DNA of 64,000 nt from Hymenobacter siberiensis (lineage in GTDB: Bacteria > Bacteroidota > Bacteroidia > Cytophagales > Hymenobacteraceae). The position numbers and the translations under genes are program-made. The notes under the pieces were generated by a model. The model searched no databases. It worked only from the letters and a program-made list of their open reading frames with translations, and was not told the origin of the DNA. Each line of letters opens with the position of its first letter. Position 1 is the stretch's first letter. Below, piece after piece: positions 17,233-26,842 of this stretch. The stretch covers positions 558,001 to 622,000 of the forward strand of contig NZ_JAHLZY020000001.1 in NCBI RefSeq assembly GCF_018967865.2, in the 5' to 3' direction.

Positions 17233-20200
17233 TCACAAATAAATCTGAAACGTGGTGCCCTCGTCCACCTTGCTGCTCACTTCGAGCCGGCCGCCGTGGT
17301 TCTGCACAATGCGGTTGACGAGGTAGAGGCCCATGCCGGTACCGTCGACCTGCGGATGGAAGCGGCGGAAGAGCTGGAACAGCTGCGGGCCAAAGCGGTC
17401 GAGGTCGATGCCCAGGCCGTTGTCCTGCACCGTGAGGGTGGGGCGGCCGGTGAGGGCATCGGGGGTGCTGCTGAGGCGGATGCGCGGCGGCCGGCCGGGG
17501 GCGGCGTATTTCAGCGAGTTGCTGATGAGGTTGAACAGGACGCTTTGCAGGTTGAGGCGCACAAATGTGACCACCGGATACGTGGCAAAATCCAGCGCAA
17601 ACGTGGCCCCGGTCTGGGTAATCTGGTCGTGCAGGCTGGCTAATATTTCGTCCGTCAGCTGACTCAGGCTCACGGCTTCGGCCGGCATTTCCTGCTGCTG
17701 GCGCTGCACCTGCACAATGGCGCTGAGGTCGTCGATGGTGGCATAAATCCGGGCCAGGGCGCGCTCAAAGTAGTTGATGAGCTTGATGGCGTCGGGGTCG
17801 CGGAAATAGGCCGTGCGGGTGAGCTCCTCAAAAATGCCGGCCATGTTGTTGATGGGCTGCTTGAGGTCGTGCGAGGCCGTGTAGATGAAATTGTCCAGGT
17901 CCTCGTTGGTGCGTCGCAGGCGGGCATTCTGGCTTTCGAGCTGGTGCTGGGCCTGCTTCAAATCGTGCACGTCGGTGTTGGTGCCCACCCACAGCACCAC
18001 CTCCCCGTGGGCATCCCGGATGGCTTCGCCGCGGGCCATAAACCAGCGGTAGTGGCCCTGCTTGTCGCGCCAGCGGTGCTCGTTGGTGAAGGTTTCGCCG
18101 GTGCGTAGGCTATGGCGCCAGTGGCGCAGGGTGCCGGTCAGGTCATCGGGGTGGATAAACTGTTCCCAGCCCCAGCCCTTCAGCTCTTCAAACGAGGTGT
18201 CCAGCAGGTCGTACCAGCGCTGGTTATAATAGTTGATGCTGCCATCGGGTCGGGCTGTCCAGGCCAGTTGGGGCAGGGTTTCGAGCAACTGCTTGAAGCG
18301 GGCCTGGCTGGCCAGCACCTGCTCCTGCAGCACGCGCTGCTGGTGCACATCGGTGTTGGTGCCGTACCATTTCAGGATGTGGCCGCCGGGAGCGCGGCGG
18401 GCCTGGGCTTGGCCCAGAAACCAGCGGTACTGGCCATCGTAGCGGCGCAGGCGGAATTCGGCCTCGTAGTAGCGCTGGCTGGCAATGGCGGCCTGCCACC
18501 GCTGCTCCATGGGGGCGCGGTCGTCGGGGTGCACGAAGCTGAGCCACTCCGCCGCGCCGTTTTTCTCCATGGCTTCGCCCAGGTAGGCGGCCGTGCGATG
18601 GTTGTAGAAGTCCACGGTGCCATCGGGCCGGGCCGTCCACACCTGCTGCGGAATGCTCTCGACCTGAATGCGCTGCTCTTCCTCGCTGGCGGCCAGTTGG
18701 GTTTGCAGGTGGCGCAGCTCGGTCACGTCGGTGTTGGTGCCGAACCAGCGCACCACCGCGCCGGTAGCTTCGTCGCGGATGGGCCGGGCGCGGCTCAGGA
18801 ACCAGCGGTACTCGCCGTCGTGGCGGCGCAGCGGGAAGGTGTCTTCCCACGGCTGCCCGGCCTGAATAGCCACTTGGTACCGGGCATTGATGTCTGCCAG
18901 CAGGGTGGGGGCGTGCACGGCCTGCCAGCCCTCGCCCTGCATGGTTTCAAAAGTGGCTCCGGTGTAATCGTACCAGCGTTGGTTATACCAGAAAATATGG
19001 CCCGTGGCGTCGGCCATCCAGGCCAGCTGGGCCATGTTGTCGGCCAGCGCGGCAAAGTCGGTGCGGCTGCGGGTCAGCTCCTCGGTGCGCTCGTGCAGGT
19101 CGTGAATCTCCACGGTGGCCGCGCTGAAGCCGGCCAGCTGCTCGGCGGCATTGGTGTAGGGCTGCACTTTGGTCTGAAACCAGCGCAGCTCGCCATCGTG
19201 CCGGCGGCAGCGGAAGGTGGCCTGCCAGGCTTCGCCGGCCGCCATGGCCGCCTGGGCCACGGTGCTCACGGCGGCGCGGTCGTCGGGCGGCAGGAAGTCC
19301 CAGGCCGCGTTGGGCGCAGCGGCCGGGCTCAGGCCGGTGTATTCGTAGAAGTACGGGTTGGTGTAGGTGATGTAGCCGCTGGGGTCGAAGTTGAAAATGA
19401 ACACCGGCACCGAAGCGGTGATGGCGTTCACCTGCTCGTTGCGGCGGTTCATTTCGGCCGCCAGGGCCTCGGCGTGCTGGCGGGCGTGCACGCGCTCGGT
19501 TACTTCCAGGGCAAAGCTCAGCACGCCATACACCCGGTCTTGGTTGTCGCGCAGGGGCACCAGGTTCAGGTCCAAGTAGTGCTCCGTCAGGGATTCGGTG
19601 GGGTGGTGGCCGGGCAGCCGAATGAGCATTTCGTGCCCCACAAATGGCTGGCCGGTCTGGTACACGCGGTCGAGCAGCTTCAGAAAGCCCTGCCTGGCCA
19701 CTTCGGGCTGCACCTCGGCCACGGGCTGGCCCAGGTGGGGGCGGGGGCTCATCAGCTGGTAGTAGCCGGCGTTGAAGAAAGAGTAGCGGTGGTCGGGGCC
19801 CTCAAACGTGGCAATAAACGCCGGGGCCTGGGCCAGAATCTGGCTTAGCTGCCGGTCTTTAACTTCGAGGCTATACCGGGCCTCGTGTAGCTCGTGAATG
19901 TCGAGGTCGGAGCCGAACCACTGCCGGGCGTGGCCCACGGCATCGGCCAGCGGCTCGGGCACGCCCTGGCTCATAAACCAGCGGTATTCGCCATCGTGGC
20001 GGCGCAGGCGCAGCTCGTAGTGCCACGGCGTGCCGGCGGCCAGCGCAACGGCGTATTCGGTGGCCACGCGGGCGCTGTCGTCGGGGTGCAGGCAGGCAGT
20101 CCAGGCATTGGCCAGGTCATCGCCCAGCTGGGTGCCGGTGTAGGCATACCACTGCGGGCTGAGGTAGAGCACCTGCCCGGTCTGGTCGCTGATGAAGGTG

Positions 20201-21471
20201 ATGGACGGCAGGCTTTCCGTCACGTGGCGCAGGCGCTGGTCGGCGGCGCGGGCCTCGGCCAGCAGGGCTTCACTACGCTGGCGGGCCTGCACCTGCTCGG
20301 TCACGTCGAGGCTGTAGGCCAGCACGCCGGGGGCGGCCCCGGGCTCGCCGGCCAGCGGCAGGTAGCCGAAGTTGTTGTAATACTCGCGGAGCTCGCCGGT
20401 GGTGGGGTCGGTCAGGATGGAACGCTCTTCGTGGCCCAGCACGGGCTGTCCGGTGGCCACTACCTGCTGCAGAAGCTGAAGGTAGCCCTGGTCGGCGATT
20501 TCGGGTAGGCTCTCGGCTACGGTCGTGCCGATGCTGGCCCGGGAACCCATCGACTCCCGGGCGCGGGCCGAGAGAAAAGTAAACCGAAAATCGGGCGCTT
20601 CCATCGAGGTGATGGTGAGCGGCAGCTGGTCGAGAATGCGCTGCATGTGGCGCTGCTGGTCATCCATGAGCACCTGGGCGCGGTAGCGGGCGTCTATATC
20701 GGTGCACAGGCCAAACCAGCGCTGCACCTGCCCATCGGCCCCGCGCTGGGCCACCACCTGCGAAAGAAACCAGCGGTACTCGCCCGCCACGCCGCGCATC
20801 CGGAACTCCAGCTCGAAGGGCTGCGCGTTGTGCAGCGCCTCGCCCCAGCGGGCGTACATCCCGGCCAGGTCATCGGGATGAATAATCTGCTGCCACAAAA
20901 CGGCTTTTTCCGCTTCGCTCATCTGCAGCACGTCGTGGCCGGTGTAGGTCAGGAAGCGCTGATTGGTATAATCAGGCTCGCCCTGCGCGTTGGTGGCCCA
21001 CACGAGCTGCGGCAGGCTTTCGGCCAGAAACCGGAACCGCTCCTGCTCTTGCTCGGCCACCAGCTGGCTGTGCAGCTGTGGCGTCACGTCGAGCAGGCGC
21101 AGCAGCACATAGCGCGCCTGCGGCGGTGGAATGGGCTGGAGCGTGGCCTGCCAGTAGCCGTGCGGTGCGGCCAGGCCGGAGGGCACCGGGGCTGGCATCA
21201 GGACTTGGGCCGTGCCGGCCAGCGCGGCTGCCAGGGCCGGAGCCCAGGCGGTGCTGGCCGCCAGCACGGCACCACCCGCCTCGGCGGCGGCGCGCAGTAC
21301 GGCCAGCGGCTGGCCGATGAGGGCATCGGGCGCGGTGCCGGCGGGCAGCAGGGCAACCATGGCCGCGTTCAGGTGCAGCACCGTGCCATCGGGTGCTAAT
21401 ACGCCGTGGGGCGCGGGCAGCAGCGAGAACAGCAGCTCAAAATCCAGCGCTGGTGGGGTAGCAAACGACAT
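17233..21471 (-). CDS. Soluble multi-PAS sensor histidine kinase
   Basis: 1412 aa. No membrane segment is seen. About nine PAS-like units follow one another from residue 10 to 1175; several share the pattern W.A..G...Y.N..W..YTG and are followed by PAC-type WF.G..TDI segments. The transmitter then has HisKA with ASHDLKQP (His 1201), the N box NLISNSLKYA, G1 DNGLGI and G2 GTGMGLYLV, ending at the HATPase edge. It should autophosphorylate in the cytoplasm in response to one or more small ligands or redox signals bound by the PAS units. Units 2 and 4 (MEAPDFRF, FEGPDHRY) are alike and differ from the others, suggesting pairwise duplication. No receiver domain or adjacent response regulator gene is seen. 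Confidence 0.88.
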   Translation of the reverse strand: MSFATPPALDFELLFSLLPAPHGVLAPDGTVLHLNAAMVALLPAGTAPDALIGQPLAVLRAAAEAGGAVLAASTAWAPALAAALAGTAQVLMPAPVPSGLAAPHGYWQATLQPIPPPQARYVLLRLLDVTPQLHSQLVAEQEQERFRFLAESLPQLVWATNAQGEPDYTNQRFLTYTGHDVLQMSEAEKAVLWQQIIHPDDLAGMYARWGEALHNAQPFELEFRMRGVAGEYRWFLSQVVAQRGADGQVQRWFGLCTDIDARYRAQVLMDDQQRHMQRILDQLPLTITSMEAPDFRFTFLSARARESMGSRASIGTTVAESLPEIADQGYLQLLQQVVATGQPVLGHEERSILTDPTTGELREYYNNFGYLPLAGEPGAAPGVLAYSLDVTEQVQARQRSEALLAEARAADQRLRHVTESLPSITFISDQTGQVLYLSPQWYAYTGTQLGDDLANAWTACLHPDDSARVATEYAVALAAGTPWHYELRLRRHDGEYRWFMSQGVPEPLADAVGHARQWFGSDLDIHELHEARYSLEVKDRQLSQILAQAPAFIATFEGPDHRYSFFNAGYYQLMSPRPHLGQPVAEVQPEVARQGFLKLLDRVYQTGQPFVGHEMLIRLPGHHPTESLTEHYLDLNLVPLRDNQDRVYGVLSFALEVTERVHARQHAEALAAEMNRRNEQVNAITASVPVFIFNFDPSGYITYTNPYFYEYTGLSPAAAPNAAWDFLPPDDRAAVSTVAQAAMAAGEAWQATFRCRRHDGELRWFQTKVQPYTNAAEQLAGFSAATVEIHDLHERTEELTRSRTDFAALADNMAQLAWMADATGHIFWYNQRWYDYTGATFETMQGEGWQAVHAPTLLADINARYQVAIQAGQPWEDTFPLRRHDGEYRWFLSRARPIRDEATGAVVRWFGTNTDVTELRHLQTQLAASEEEQRIQVESIPQQVWTARPDGTVDFYNHRTAAYLGEAMEKNGAAEWLSFVHPDDRAPMEQRWQAAIASQRYYEAEFRLRRYDGQYRWFLGQAQARRAPGGHILKWYGTNTDVHQQRVLQEQVLASQARFKQLLETLPQLAWTARPDGSINYYNQRWYDLLDTSFEELKGWGWEQFIHPDDLTGTLRHWRHSLRTGETFTNEHRWRDKQGHYRWFMARGEAIRDAHGEVVLWVGTNTDVHDLKQAQHQLESQNARLRRTNEDLDNFIYTASHDLKQPINNMAGIFEELTRTAYFRDPDAIKLINYFERALARIYATIDDLSAIVQVQRQQQEMPAEAVSLSQLTDEILASLHDQITQTGATFALDFATYPVVTFVRLNLQSVLFNLISNSLKYAAPGRPPRIRLSSTPDALTGRPTLTVQDNGLGIDLDRFGPQLFQLFRRFHPQVDGTGMGLYLVNRIVQNHGGRLEVSSKVDEGTTFQIYL

Positions 21472-21625
21472 ATCAAGAGCGGATATTCAACTGAAAACAG
21501 CCACCAGCAGGCCACTTCCGCTTTCGAAGATAGGCTGCTGGAAGCAGGTGCACGGCGGCCATCAAAAAGCCCCGGCCGTTGCGGACCAGGGCATTTTGGT
21601 AGGGCGCCAACTAAACAGCCAACGC

Positions 21626-22300
21626 CTACAGCGGGTTTTTGAGGTCTTTGGGAAATAGCTTCTGCACATGCTCTACTTTGTGCGCCGATACGTGGATAAT
21701 ATAGGAGCTTTCGGGGTGCAGGCGGTAGTAGCCCTGGTGGTAGTCCTCGGCGGGCCAGAACTTCTGGAACGGCACTACTTGGGTCACAATCTTGCCGTCG
21801 TACTCCTTCGTGGCGTTGACTTTGGCAATGGTCGTTTCCAGCACCTTCTTTTCCTCCGGGGTGCGGTAGAACGCGGCCGAGCGGTACTCCGGCCCGGCAT
21901 CGGGCCCTTGGCGGTTGAGCTGGGTGGGGTCGTGCGAGGCGGTAAAGAAAATGTCGGCCAGCTTCTGGTAGCTGATGACTTTGGGGTCGTAGTATATCTG
22001 CACTGTCTCGGTGTGGCCGGTGGTTTTGTCGGCCACTTCCTCGTAGGTGGGGTTGGCCTTGGTGCCGCCGGCGTAGCCGCTCACCACCTGCTTCACGCCC
22101 TTTAGCTGCTCAAAGGCCTCTTCCTGCGCCCAAAAGCAGCCGCCGGCAAAGGTGGCCTGGGCCAGCCCGGTCAGGTTGGTGGGCGCGAAGCCGGCCGTGG
22201 AGCGCGGCGGGTTCTGAGCATCGGCGGGCTGCTGCGAGCCGCAGGCAAACGTGAAGGCCAGCAGGCCAATGCCAAAAAGGGATTTCAATTGACTTTTCAT
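21626..22300 (-). CDS. msrA: Exported peptide-methionine (S)-S-oxide reductase
   Basis: 224 aa. The MsrA signature GGCFWAQEEAFEQLKGV gives the catalytic Cys at 55; further family landmarks are SGYAGG, TGHTETVQIYYDP and DYHQGYY. The first 20 residues form a lipoprotein signal ending FTFAC, so the enzyme is probably anchored in the periplasm and repairs oxidised methionine in envelope proteins. A resolving Cys is not obvious in the C-terminal part, so recycling may depend on another reductant. The gene lies downstream of nothing on the same strand closely enough to be an operon. Confidence 0.92.
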   Translation of the reverse strand: MKSQLKSLFGIGLLAFTFACGSQQPADAQNPPRSTAGFAPTNLTGLAQATFAGGCFWAQEEAFEQLKGVKQVVSGYAGGTKANPTYEEVADKTTGHTETVQIYYDPKVISYQKLADIFFTASHDPTQLNRQGPDAGPEYRSAAFYRTPEEKKVLETTIAKVNATKEYDGKIVTQVVPFQKFWPAEDYHQGYYRLHPESSYIIHVSAHKVEHVQKLFPKDLKNPL

Positions 22301-22683
22301 GAAAATGAGACGAAGAGAGGAATGCTAAAAGGAGATAGCTGCGACGATAGACGCCGAAGCCTGGCCGGCCTTACAACCCGTGCCAATCTCCTTGATTCTT
22401 AATGTACGGCCTCGGGAGCCGTCCGGGTTGGTGGGGTGGCCGTGCTAGTGGCCGGGCCTGCAATGGCAACCGCAACAGCGCCGCCGTGGTTGCGAAATCA
22501 ATTGCTCAATGCGCAGATTCAGGAGGATGCGAAATGACGTAGTATCCGTATTTGTACTGGTGCAGCGGTTGGCGCATGCTTTTTGAGGGAGGGGGCCCCA
22601 ATAAAGATGAGCAAAAAATTCATGTTTGCATCCTTTGCTACGTACTTCCCGTAGCAGGCGCTATTGCTATCCAATTTGAAGCT
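22301..22683. other. Divergent intergenic region, no gene seen
   Basis: This 383-bp gap separates msrA from the STAS/SEC14-like gene. An open frame reaching back to 22552 is present, but its predicted start region has no protein-like features. No clear promoter box is found on either strand. Confidence 0.4.
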
Positions 22684-23082
22684 ATGTCCCTGCAAACGTT
22701 ACTTGAAGCACCTCATATTACCATTGCTTATGACCATCTGAATGAGTGGCTTCTGGCCGACTGGCACGGCAACCAGGACCTGGCCAGTGTGCAGCAGGGC
22801 AGCCAGGAAATACTGCGGCTCATGCAATTGCAGCGCTGCCATAAGGTGCTGAACGACAATACCCGCGTAACCAGCATGTGGAGCGAAGCCGCCGAGTGGG
22901 CCGGCAAAGACCTGTTTCCAGCCTTGGCGGCCGCCGGCCTACGGTACTTCGCCTGGGTGTATTCGCCCAACCTCTACAGCCGCCTTTCCACCGACCTCAC
23001 CCTGCAGTTCGCGGCTGGTAGCCCGGTGGTGGCCACCTTCGACGACGTTGACACGGCGCAAGGCTGGCTAAAGCAGATGTAG
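22684..23082 (+). CDS. STAS/SEC14-like small protein
   Basis: 132 aa starting MSLQTLLEAPHITIAYDH. The alternation of strands and helices, with a central VLNDNTRVT-like loop and a C-terminal FDDVDTAQGWL helix, resembles the SpoIIAA-like (STAS/SEC14) proteins common in Cytophagales. Their molecular role is not known; some bind lipids or act as anti-sigma antagonists in other groups. The frame is open 44 codons further upstream, but only this part is protein-like. The desaturase gene follows after 87 bp with its own -7 box. Confidence 0.55.
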   Translation: MSLQTLLEAPHITIAYDHLNEWLLADWHGNQDLASVQQGSQEILRLMQLQRCHKVLNDNTRVTSMWSEAAEWAGKDLFPALAAAGLRYFAWVYSPNLYSRLSTDLTLQFAAGSPVVATFDDVDTAQGWLKQM

Positions 23083-23110
23083 CCAGCGGCCGGGCTGAAC
23101 CTATTTGCCG

Positions 23111-23118
23111 TATTTTTG
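23111..23118 (+). promoter_or_regulatory. -7 promoter box upstream of the desaturase gene
   Basis: TATTTTTG is an exact TAnnTTTG match, 51 bp upstream of the ATG at 23170. No clear -33 TTG is found at the usual spacing. Confidence 0.45.
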
Positions 23119-23169
23119 TCTGCAAGGCCGGGCGCGTCCTCATTTACCACGCCCGTCTTCTGCTTCTTT

Positions 23170-24174
23170 ATGGCTTCAGCACCTAATGCTTTCACCGTGG
23201 CCACGGCCCCCGAGCCGCACCGCGTGCGCACCCGCCAAATCATCAAGGCCCACCCCGAGGTGAAGCAGCTGATGACGCGCAACCCCACTACCTTCCTCAT
23301 TGGGCTGGGCTGCGTGGTGGCGCAGGTGGCCATTGCGTACTTTCTGCGTGGTCAGGCCTGGTACTGGACCATTCCGGTGGCGTATCTGGTGGGCGCGTTT
23401 TTCTCGCACACGCTGTTTGTGGTCATTCACGAGGCGGCCCACAACCTGGTGTTTCGCAAGCTGTGGCAGAACGTGGCCACCGGCATTCTGGCCAACTTCC
23501 CGTCGATTTTCCCCACGGCCATCAGCTTCAAGAATTTTCACATCAAGCACCACGTTTTTCAGGGCGTACACGAGCTCGATGCCGACCTGCCCGACTGGTA
23601 CGAGGCCAAGCTGATTAACAACTACAGCATTGGGAAAGCCATCTGGCTGTTTTTCTTCCCGGTGTTTCAGCTCATTCGCACCATCCGCTGTCGCGAAATT
23701 GCTACCGTCGACAAGTATGTTTTTGCCAACATCGCTGCCCAGATTGCCTTCGACGTGGCCATCGTGTATTTCTTCGGCTGGACGGCCCTGCTGTACCTAT
23801 TCCTGAGCTTCTGGTTTTCGGTGGGTCTGCACCCGCTCGGGGCGCGCTGGATTCAGGAGCACTACCTCACCCTGAGCGACTCGCAGGAAACCTATTCCTA
23901 CTATGGCCGTCTCAACGGTATCAACCTCAACGTGGGCTTTCACAACGAGCACCACGACATGCCCAGCATTCCGTGGAACAACCTGCCCAAGCTCAAAACC
24001 GTGGCCCCCGAGTTCTACGAGCCCCTGCTGGCCCACACCAGCTATACCAAGCTCTTCTTCATGTTCCTGTTCGACCAGGAAATCAGCCTCTACTCGCGCA
24101 TTACGCGCAAGGAGCGCGGCACCGCCACCCTCAAGGATATGAGCGTGCCCGATAAGGAGTTGCTCTCGGCCTAG
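23170..24174 (+). CDS. Membrane desaturase resembling sphingolipid delta-4 desaturase
   Basis: 334 aa di-iron membrane desaturase. The three histidine boxes are HEAAH (87-91), HIKHH (124-128) and HNEHHD (258-263), with hydrophobic segments around 45-80, 155-175 and 185-220. The C-terminal stretch TYSYYGRLNG-NLNVGFHNEHHDMP and the N-terminal IIKAHPEVKQLM closely recall eukaryotic DES1 (dihydroceramide delta-4 desaturase) as I remember it, rather than typical acyl-lipid desaturases. It probably introduces a double bond in a sphingoid base or a similar long-chain lipid in the inner membrane; Bacteroidota make sphingolipids, so a substrate exists. The exact substrate is not shown by sequence. Start taken at MASAPNAF; the frame is open 18 codons upstream. 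Confidence 0.85.
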   Translation: MASAPNAFTVATAPEPHRVRTRQIIKAHPEVKQLMTRNPTTFLIGLGCVVAQVAIAYFLRGQAWYWTIPVAYLVGAFFSHTLFVVIHEAAHNLVFRKLWQNVATGILANFPSIFPTAISFKNFHIKHHVFQGVHELDADLPDWYEAKLINNYSIGKAIWLFFFPVFQLIRTIRCREIATVDKYVFANIAAQIAFDVAIVYFFGWTALLYLFLSFWFSVGLHPLGARWIQEHYLTLSDSQETYSYYGRLNGINLNVGFHNEHHDMPSIPWNNLPKLKTVAPEFYEPLLAHTSYTKLFFMFLFDQEISLYSRITRKERGTATLKDMSVPDKELLSA

Positions 24175-24206
24175 GGTTTTTAATCGGTTTTACTGGAATG
24201 CCCGGC

Positions 24207-24231
24207 GCGCCCGACCAATTTGGCCGGGCGC
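24207..24231 (+). terminator. Possible terminator after the desaturase gene
   Basis: GCGCCCG pairs with CGGGCGC around an 11-base loop, followed by only a short T-rich tract (TCTTATATT). Moderate support. Confidence 0.5.
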
Positions 24232-24315
24232 TCTTATATTGAGCCGATTTCGGAGTAGGTAGGATTATTGCCGCTTGCCGAAGGCCCTTCCCGTTGCGTT
24301 TCTTTCCACCGTTCC

Positions 24316-26826
24316 ATGTCGTTTTCTACCCGTTTACGCCTGCGCCGGGCGTGGCCGCCGGCCGCCCTGCTGGCCGTTGTAGCGCTGAGCGCCGCCGCCT
24401 TTCACTCGCCCACCGACGATGATGTGGTGCGCCGCCTTGTGCTGAGTGTGCAGCGGTTTTATGCCGCTGCACTACCCGAAAAAGCTTATCTGCACCTCGA
24501 TAAGCCTTGGTACACGGCCGGCGAAACCATCTGGCTGAAAGCCTACGTGGTAGACGCCGAACGCCACCAGCCCGACACCCTGAGCAAGGTGCTGCACGTA
24601 GAGCTGCTGAACGCCAACAGCCAGCTGGTGGCCCGCCGTAACCTGCGCCTGGAAGCCGGCCTGGCCCCCGGCGACGTGGCCCTGCCCGATACCCTCAGCC
24701 CCGGTAACTACACCCTGCGGGCCTATACCGGCTGGATGCGCAACGCCGGCCCCACCTTTTTCTATAGCCGCCAGGTGGCCATCTGGCCCGCGGCCCCGGT
24801 CGAAACCCCCGACTCGAAGCCGGCGGCCGTGCGGGCCCGGGCCGCCGCCGCCCGCCAGCTGGCCCAGTCCGTGGCCACGCCGCCCGACGTGCAGTTTTTC
24901 CCCGAAGGCGGCAACCTGGTGGCCGGCCTCGAAAACACCGTGGCATTTAAAGTCACCGACTTTGCCGCCCACGGCATCGATGTGGAGGGCAAAGTATTTG
25001 ATGGGGATAATAAACTCGTTGCCGCGTTTGGCAGTAGTCATTTGGGCATGGGCACGTTTGTGCTCACCCCGGTGGCGGGGCAGCGCTACCACGCGGTGCT
25101 GGCCCCGGCGGCCGTGCCGCTCACGGTGCCCTTGCCGGCGGTGCAGGCCAGCGGCTACACGCTGCACGTCGTCACCCTCACCAACGACTACCTGGTGGCC
25201 ATCCGGCAGCAGGGGGGCAGTGGCGGGCCGGTGCTGCTGCTGGGCCAGGTGCGCGGCACGGCGGCCTACGTGGGCCGGGGCCAGGTGTCGGGTACCGAGA
25301 CCTTCACGGCGCGCATTCCGAAAAGTAAGTTCCCGGCCGGCATTGTGCATTTCACGCTTTTTGATGGGCAGGGTGCGCCGCTGGCCGAGCGGCTGGCCTT
25401 TGCCCAAACCGACCCGGGCCTGCGCGTTACCCTCACGCCCGACCGGCCCAGCTACGGCAGCCGTCAGCCGGTGCGCGTGCGTGTGGCCGTAGCCAATGCT
25501 GCCGGCGAGCCGGTGGCCGCCAACCTGTCGCTGGCCGTAACCGATGCCGGCGTGGCCGAGGCCGAGGCCAACGCCGAAACTATCGCATCGAATCTATTAC
25601 TGACTTCTGACCTGGCGGGCTACGTCGAAACCCCCGGCTACTACTTCCAGAACCCCACCCCCGAAACCGCCCAGCACCTCGACGCCCTGCTGCTCACGCA
25701 GGGCTGGCGGCGCTTTGCCTGGACCAACGTGTTGAGCAACAAGGCCCCGGTGCAGAATTTTGGCGTTGAGCGCTCGGTGAGCGTACTGGGTCAGATACTG
25801 CAGCGCAACGGCAAGCCGGTGCCGGGCGGCAAGCTCAACTTTCTGCAAACTGCGCCCACCAAGCTGTTTATGGCCACTACTGCCGACGAGGAAGGCCGTT
25901 TTCTGTTCAACGGTATTGGCGGCTGCGACACCATTCATGTAACGCTGCAGTCCCGCACCGGTAAAGACGGCCGCAATGCCGAGCTGCACCTCGACCCCGG
26001 CCCGCCCGTGCTGCGCCGGCCAATGTTCCCGCTACCCATGCAGGTACCGGGCTCCCTGGCCGATGCCCTGGCCCGCAGCCAGCAGCAGCGCACCATCGAA
26101 CGCAAGTTTCGGCTCGATACCACCAAAACCATCCTGCTCGGCGGTGTCATGGTGAAGGGGGCCAAGGCCGTGGTCAGCGACCCGCGCCGCCTCTATCCGT
26201 CCACGGGCGCTACCGTGCTGAAAATGGACGATTACCCCGGCAGCGGCAGCAACACGGTGCTCCAGATGCTGCAGGGCCGGGTAGCGGGCGTCACCGTTAC
26301 CGGTACCGGCGAAAACACCAACGTGTTGATTCGGGGCGTCACCAGCTTTGCCGGCAGCTCCTCTCCGTTGTTTCTGCTCGACGGCGTGCCCGTGGACGTG
26401 AGCGCCCTGGCTTACTTCCCGGCTACTGATGCCGAAAGCATTGAAGTTCTGAAAGGCGGCCAAGCCGCGATTTACGGCAGCCGTGGTTCCAATGGCGTTA
26501 TTGCCGTGTATTCGCGGCGCCGCAGCCCCAATTACAAGCCCTCGTCAGCGCCCGCGCCGGGCGTGGCCGTGCTGCATCTGCCGGCCTACTACTGCGGCCG
26601 CGAATTCTACGTGCCGCGCTACGACGCGCCCAAAACCAACCGGGAATTTCCCGATGCCCGCCGCTCCACGCTCTACTGGAACCCCACCGTGCAGACCGAT
26701 GCCGCCGGCCAGGCCGAAGTACGCTTCTTCACCTCCGATGCCAAAGGCGCGTTTCAGCTCCGCACCGAAGGCCTGTCCCGTGGTGGCCAGCCCGCCCAGG
26801 GCCAGGGCACACTGCGCGTGGAGTAG
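24316..26826 (+). CDS. MG2 and TonB-plug domain protein
   Basis: 836 aa with an N-terminal signal (RRAWPPAALLAVVALSAAAF). Residues about 45-150 form a macroglobulin MG2-like domain (KAYLHLDKPWYTAGETIWLKA). More beta-sandwich domains follow, and the C-terminal third contains a TonB-receptor plug-like domain (VLQMLQGRVAGV, NVLIRGVTSF, SPLFLLDGVPVD, IEVLKGGQAAIYGSRGSNGVI). There is no 22-strand barrel after the plug, so it is not a TonB receptor. This family is widespread in Bacteroidota and its role is unknown; periplasmic or outer-membrane-associated display is likely. Start chosen at the Met beginning the signal peptide, 16 codons inside the open frame. A strong terminator follows. Confidence 0.8.
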   Translation: MSFSTRLRLRRAWPPAALLAVVALSAAAFHSPTDDDVVRRLVLSVQRFYAAALPEKAYLHLDKPWYTAGETIWLKAYVVDAERHQPDTLSKVLHVELLNANSQLVARRNLRLEAGLAPGDVALPDTLSPGNYTLRAYTGWMRNAGPTFFYSRQVAIWPAAPVETPDSKPAAVRARAAAARQLAQSVATPPDVQFFPEGGNLVAGLENTVAFKVTDFAAHGIDVEGKVFDGDNKLVAAFGSSHLGMGTFVLTPVAGQRYHAVLAPAAVPLTVPLPAVQASGYTLHVVTLTNDYLVAIRQQGGSGGPVLLLGQVRGTAAYVGRGQVSGTETFTARIPKSKFPAGIVHFTLFDGQGAPLAERLAFAQTDPGLRVTLTPDRPSYGSRQPVRVRVAVANAAGEPVAANLSLAVTDAGVAEAEANAETIASNLLLTSDLAGYVETPGYYFQNPTPETAQHLDALLLTQGWRRFAWTNVLSNKAPVQNFGVERSVSVLGQILQRNGKPVPGGKLNFLQTAPTKLFMATTADEEGRFLFNGIGGCDTIHVTLQSRTGKDGRNAELHLDPGPPVLRRPMFPLPMQVPGSLADALARSQQQRTIERKFRLDTTKTILLGGVMVKGAKAVVSDPRRLYPSTGATVLKMDDYPGSGSNTVLQMLQGRVAGVTVTGTGENTNVLIRGVTSFAGSSSPLFLLDGVPVDVSALAYFPATDAESIEVLKGGQAAIYGSRGSNGVIAVYSRRRSPNYKPSSAPAPGVAVLHLPAYYCGREFYVPRYDAPKTNREFPDARRSTLYWNPTVQTDAAGQAEVRFFTSDAKGAFQLRTEGLSRGGQPAQGQGTLRVE

Positions 26827-26842
26827 CTGATAAATCAACCAT

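Noticed and set aside
18112..19848. 578-codon plus-strand open frame within the PAS kinase gene
   Set aside because: Antisense shadow of repeated PAS units; apparent internal repeats simply mirror the PAS repeats.
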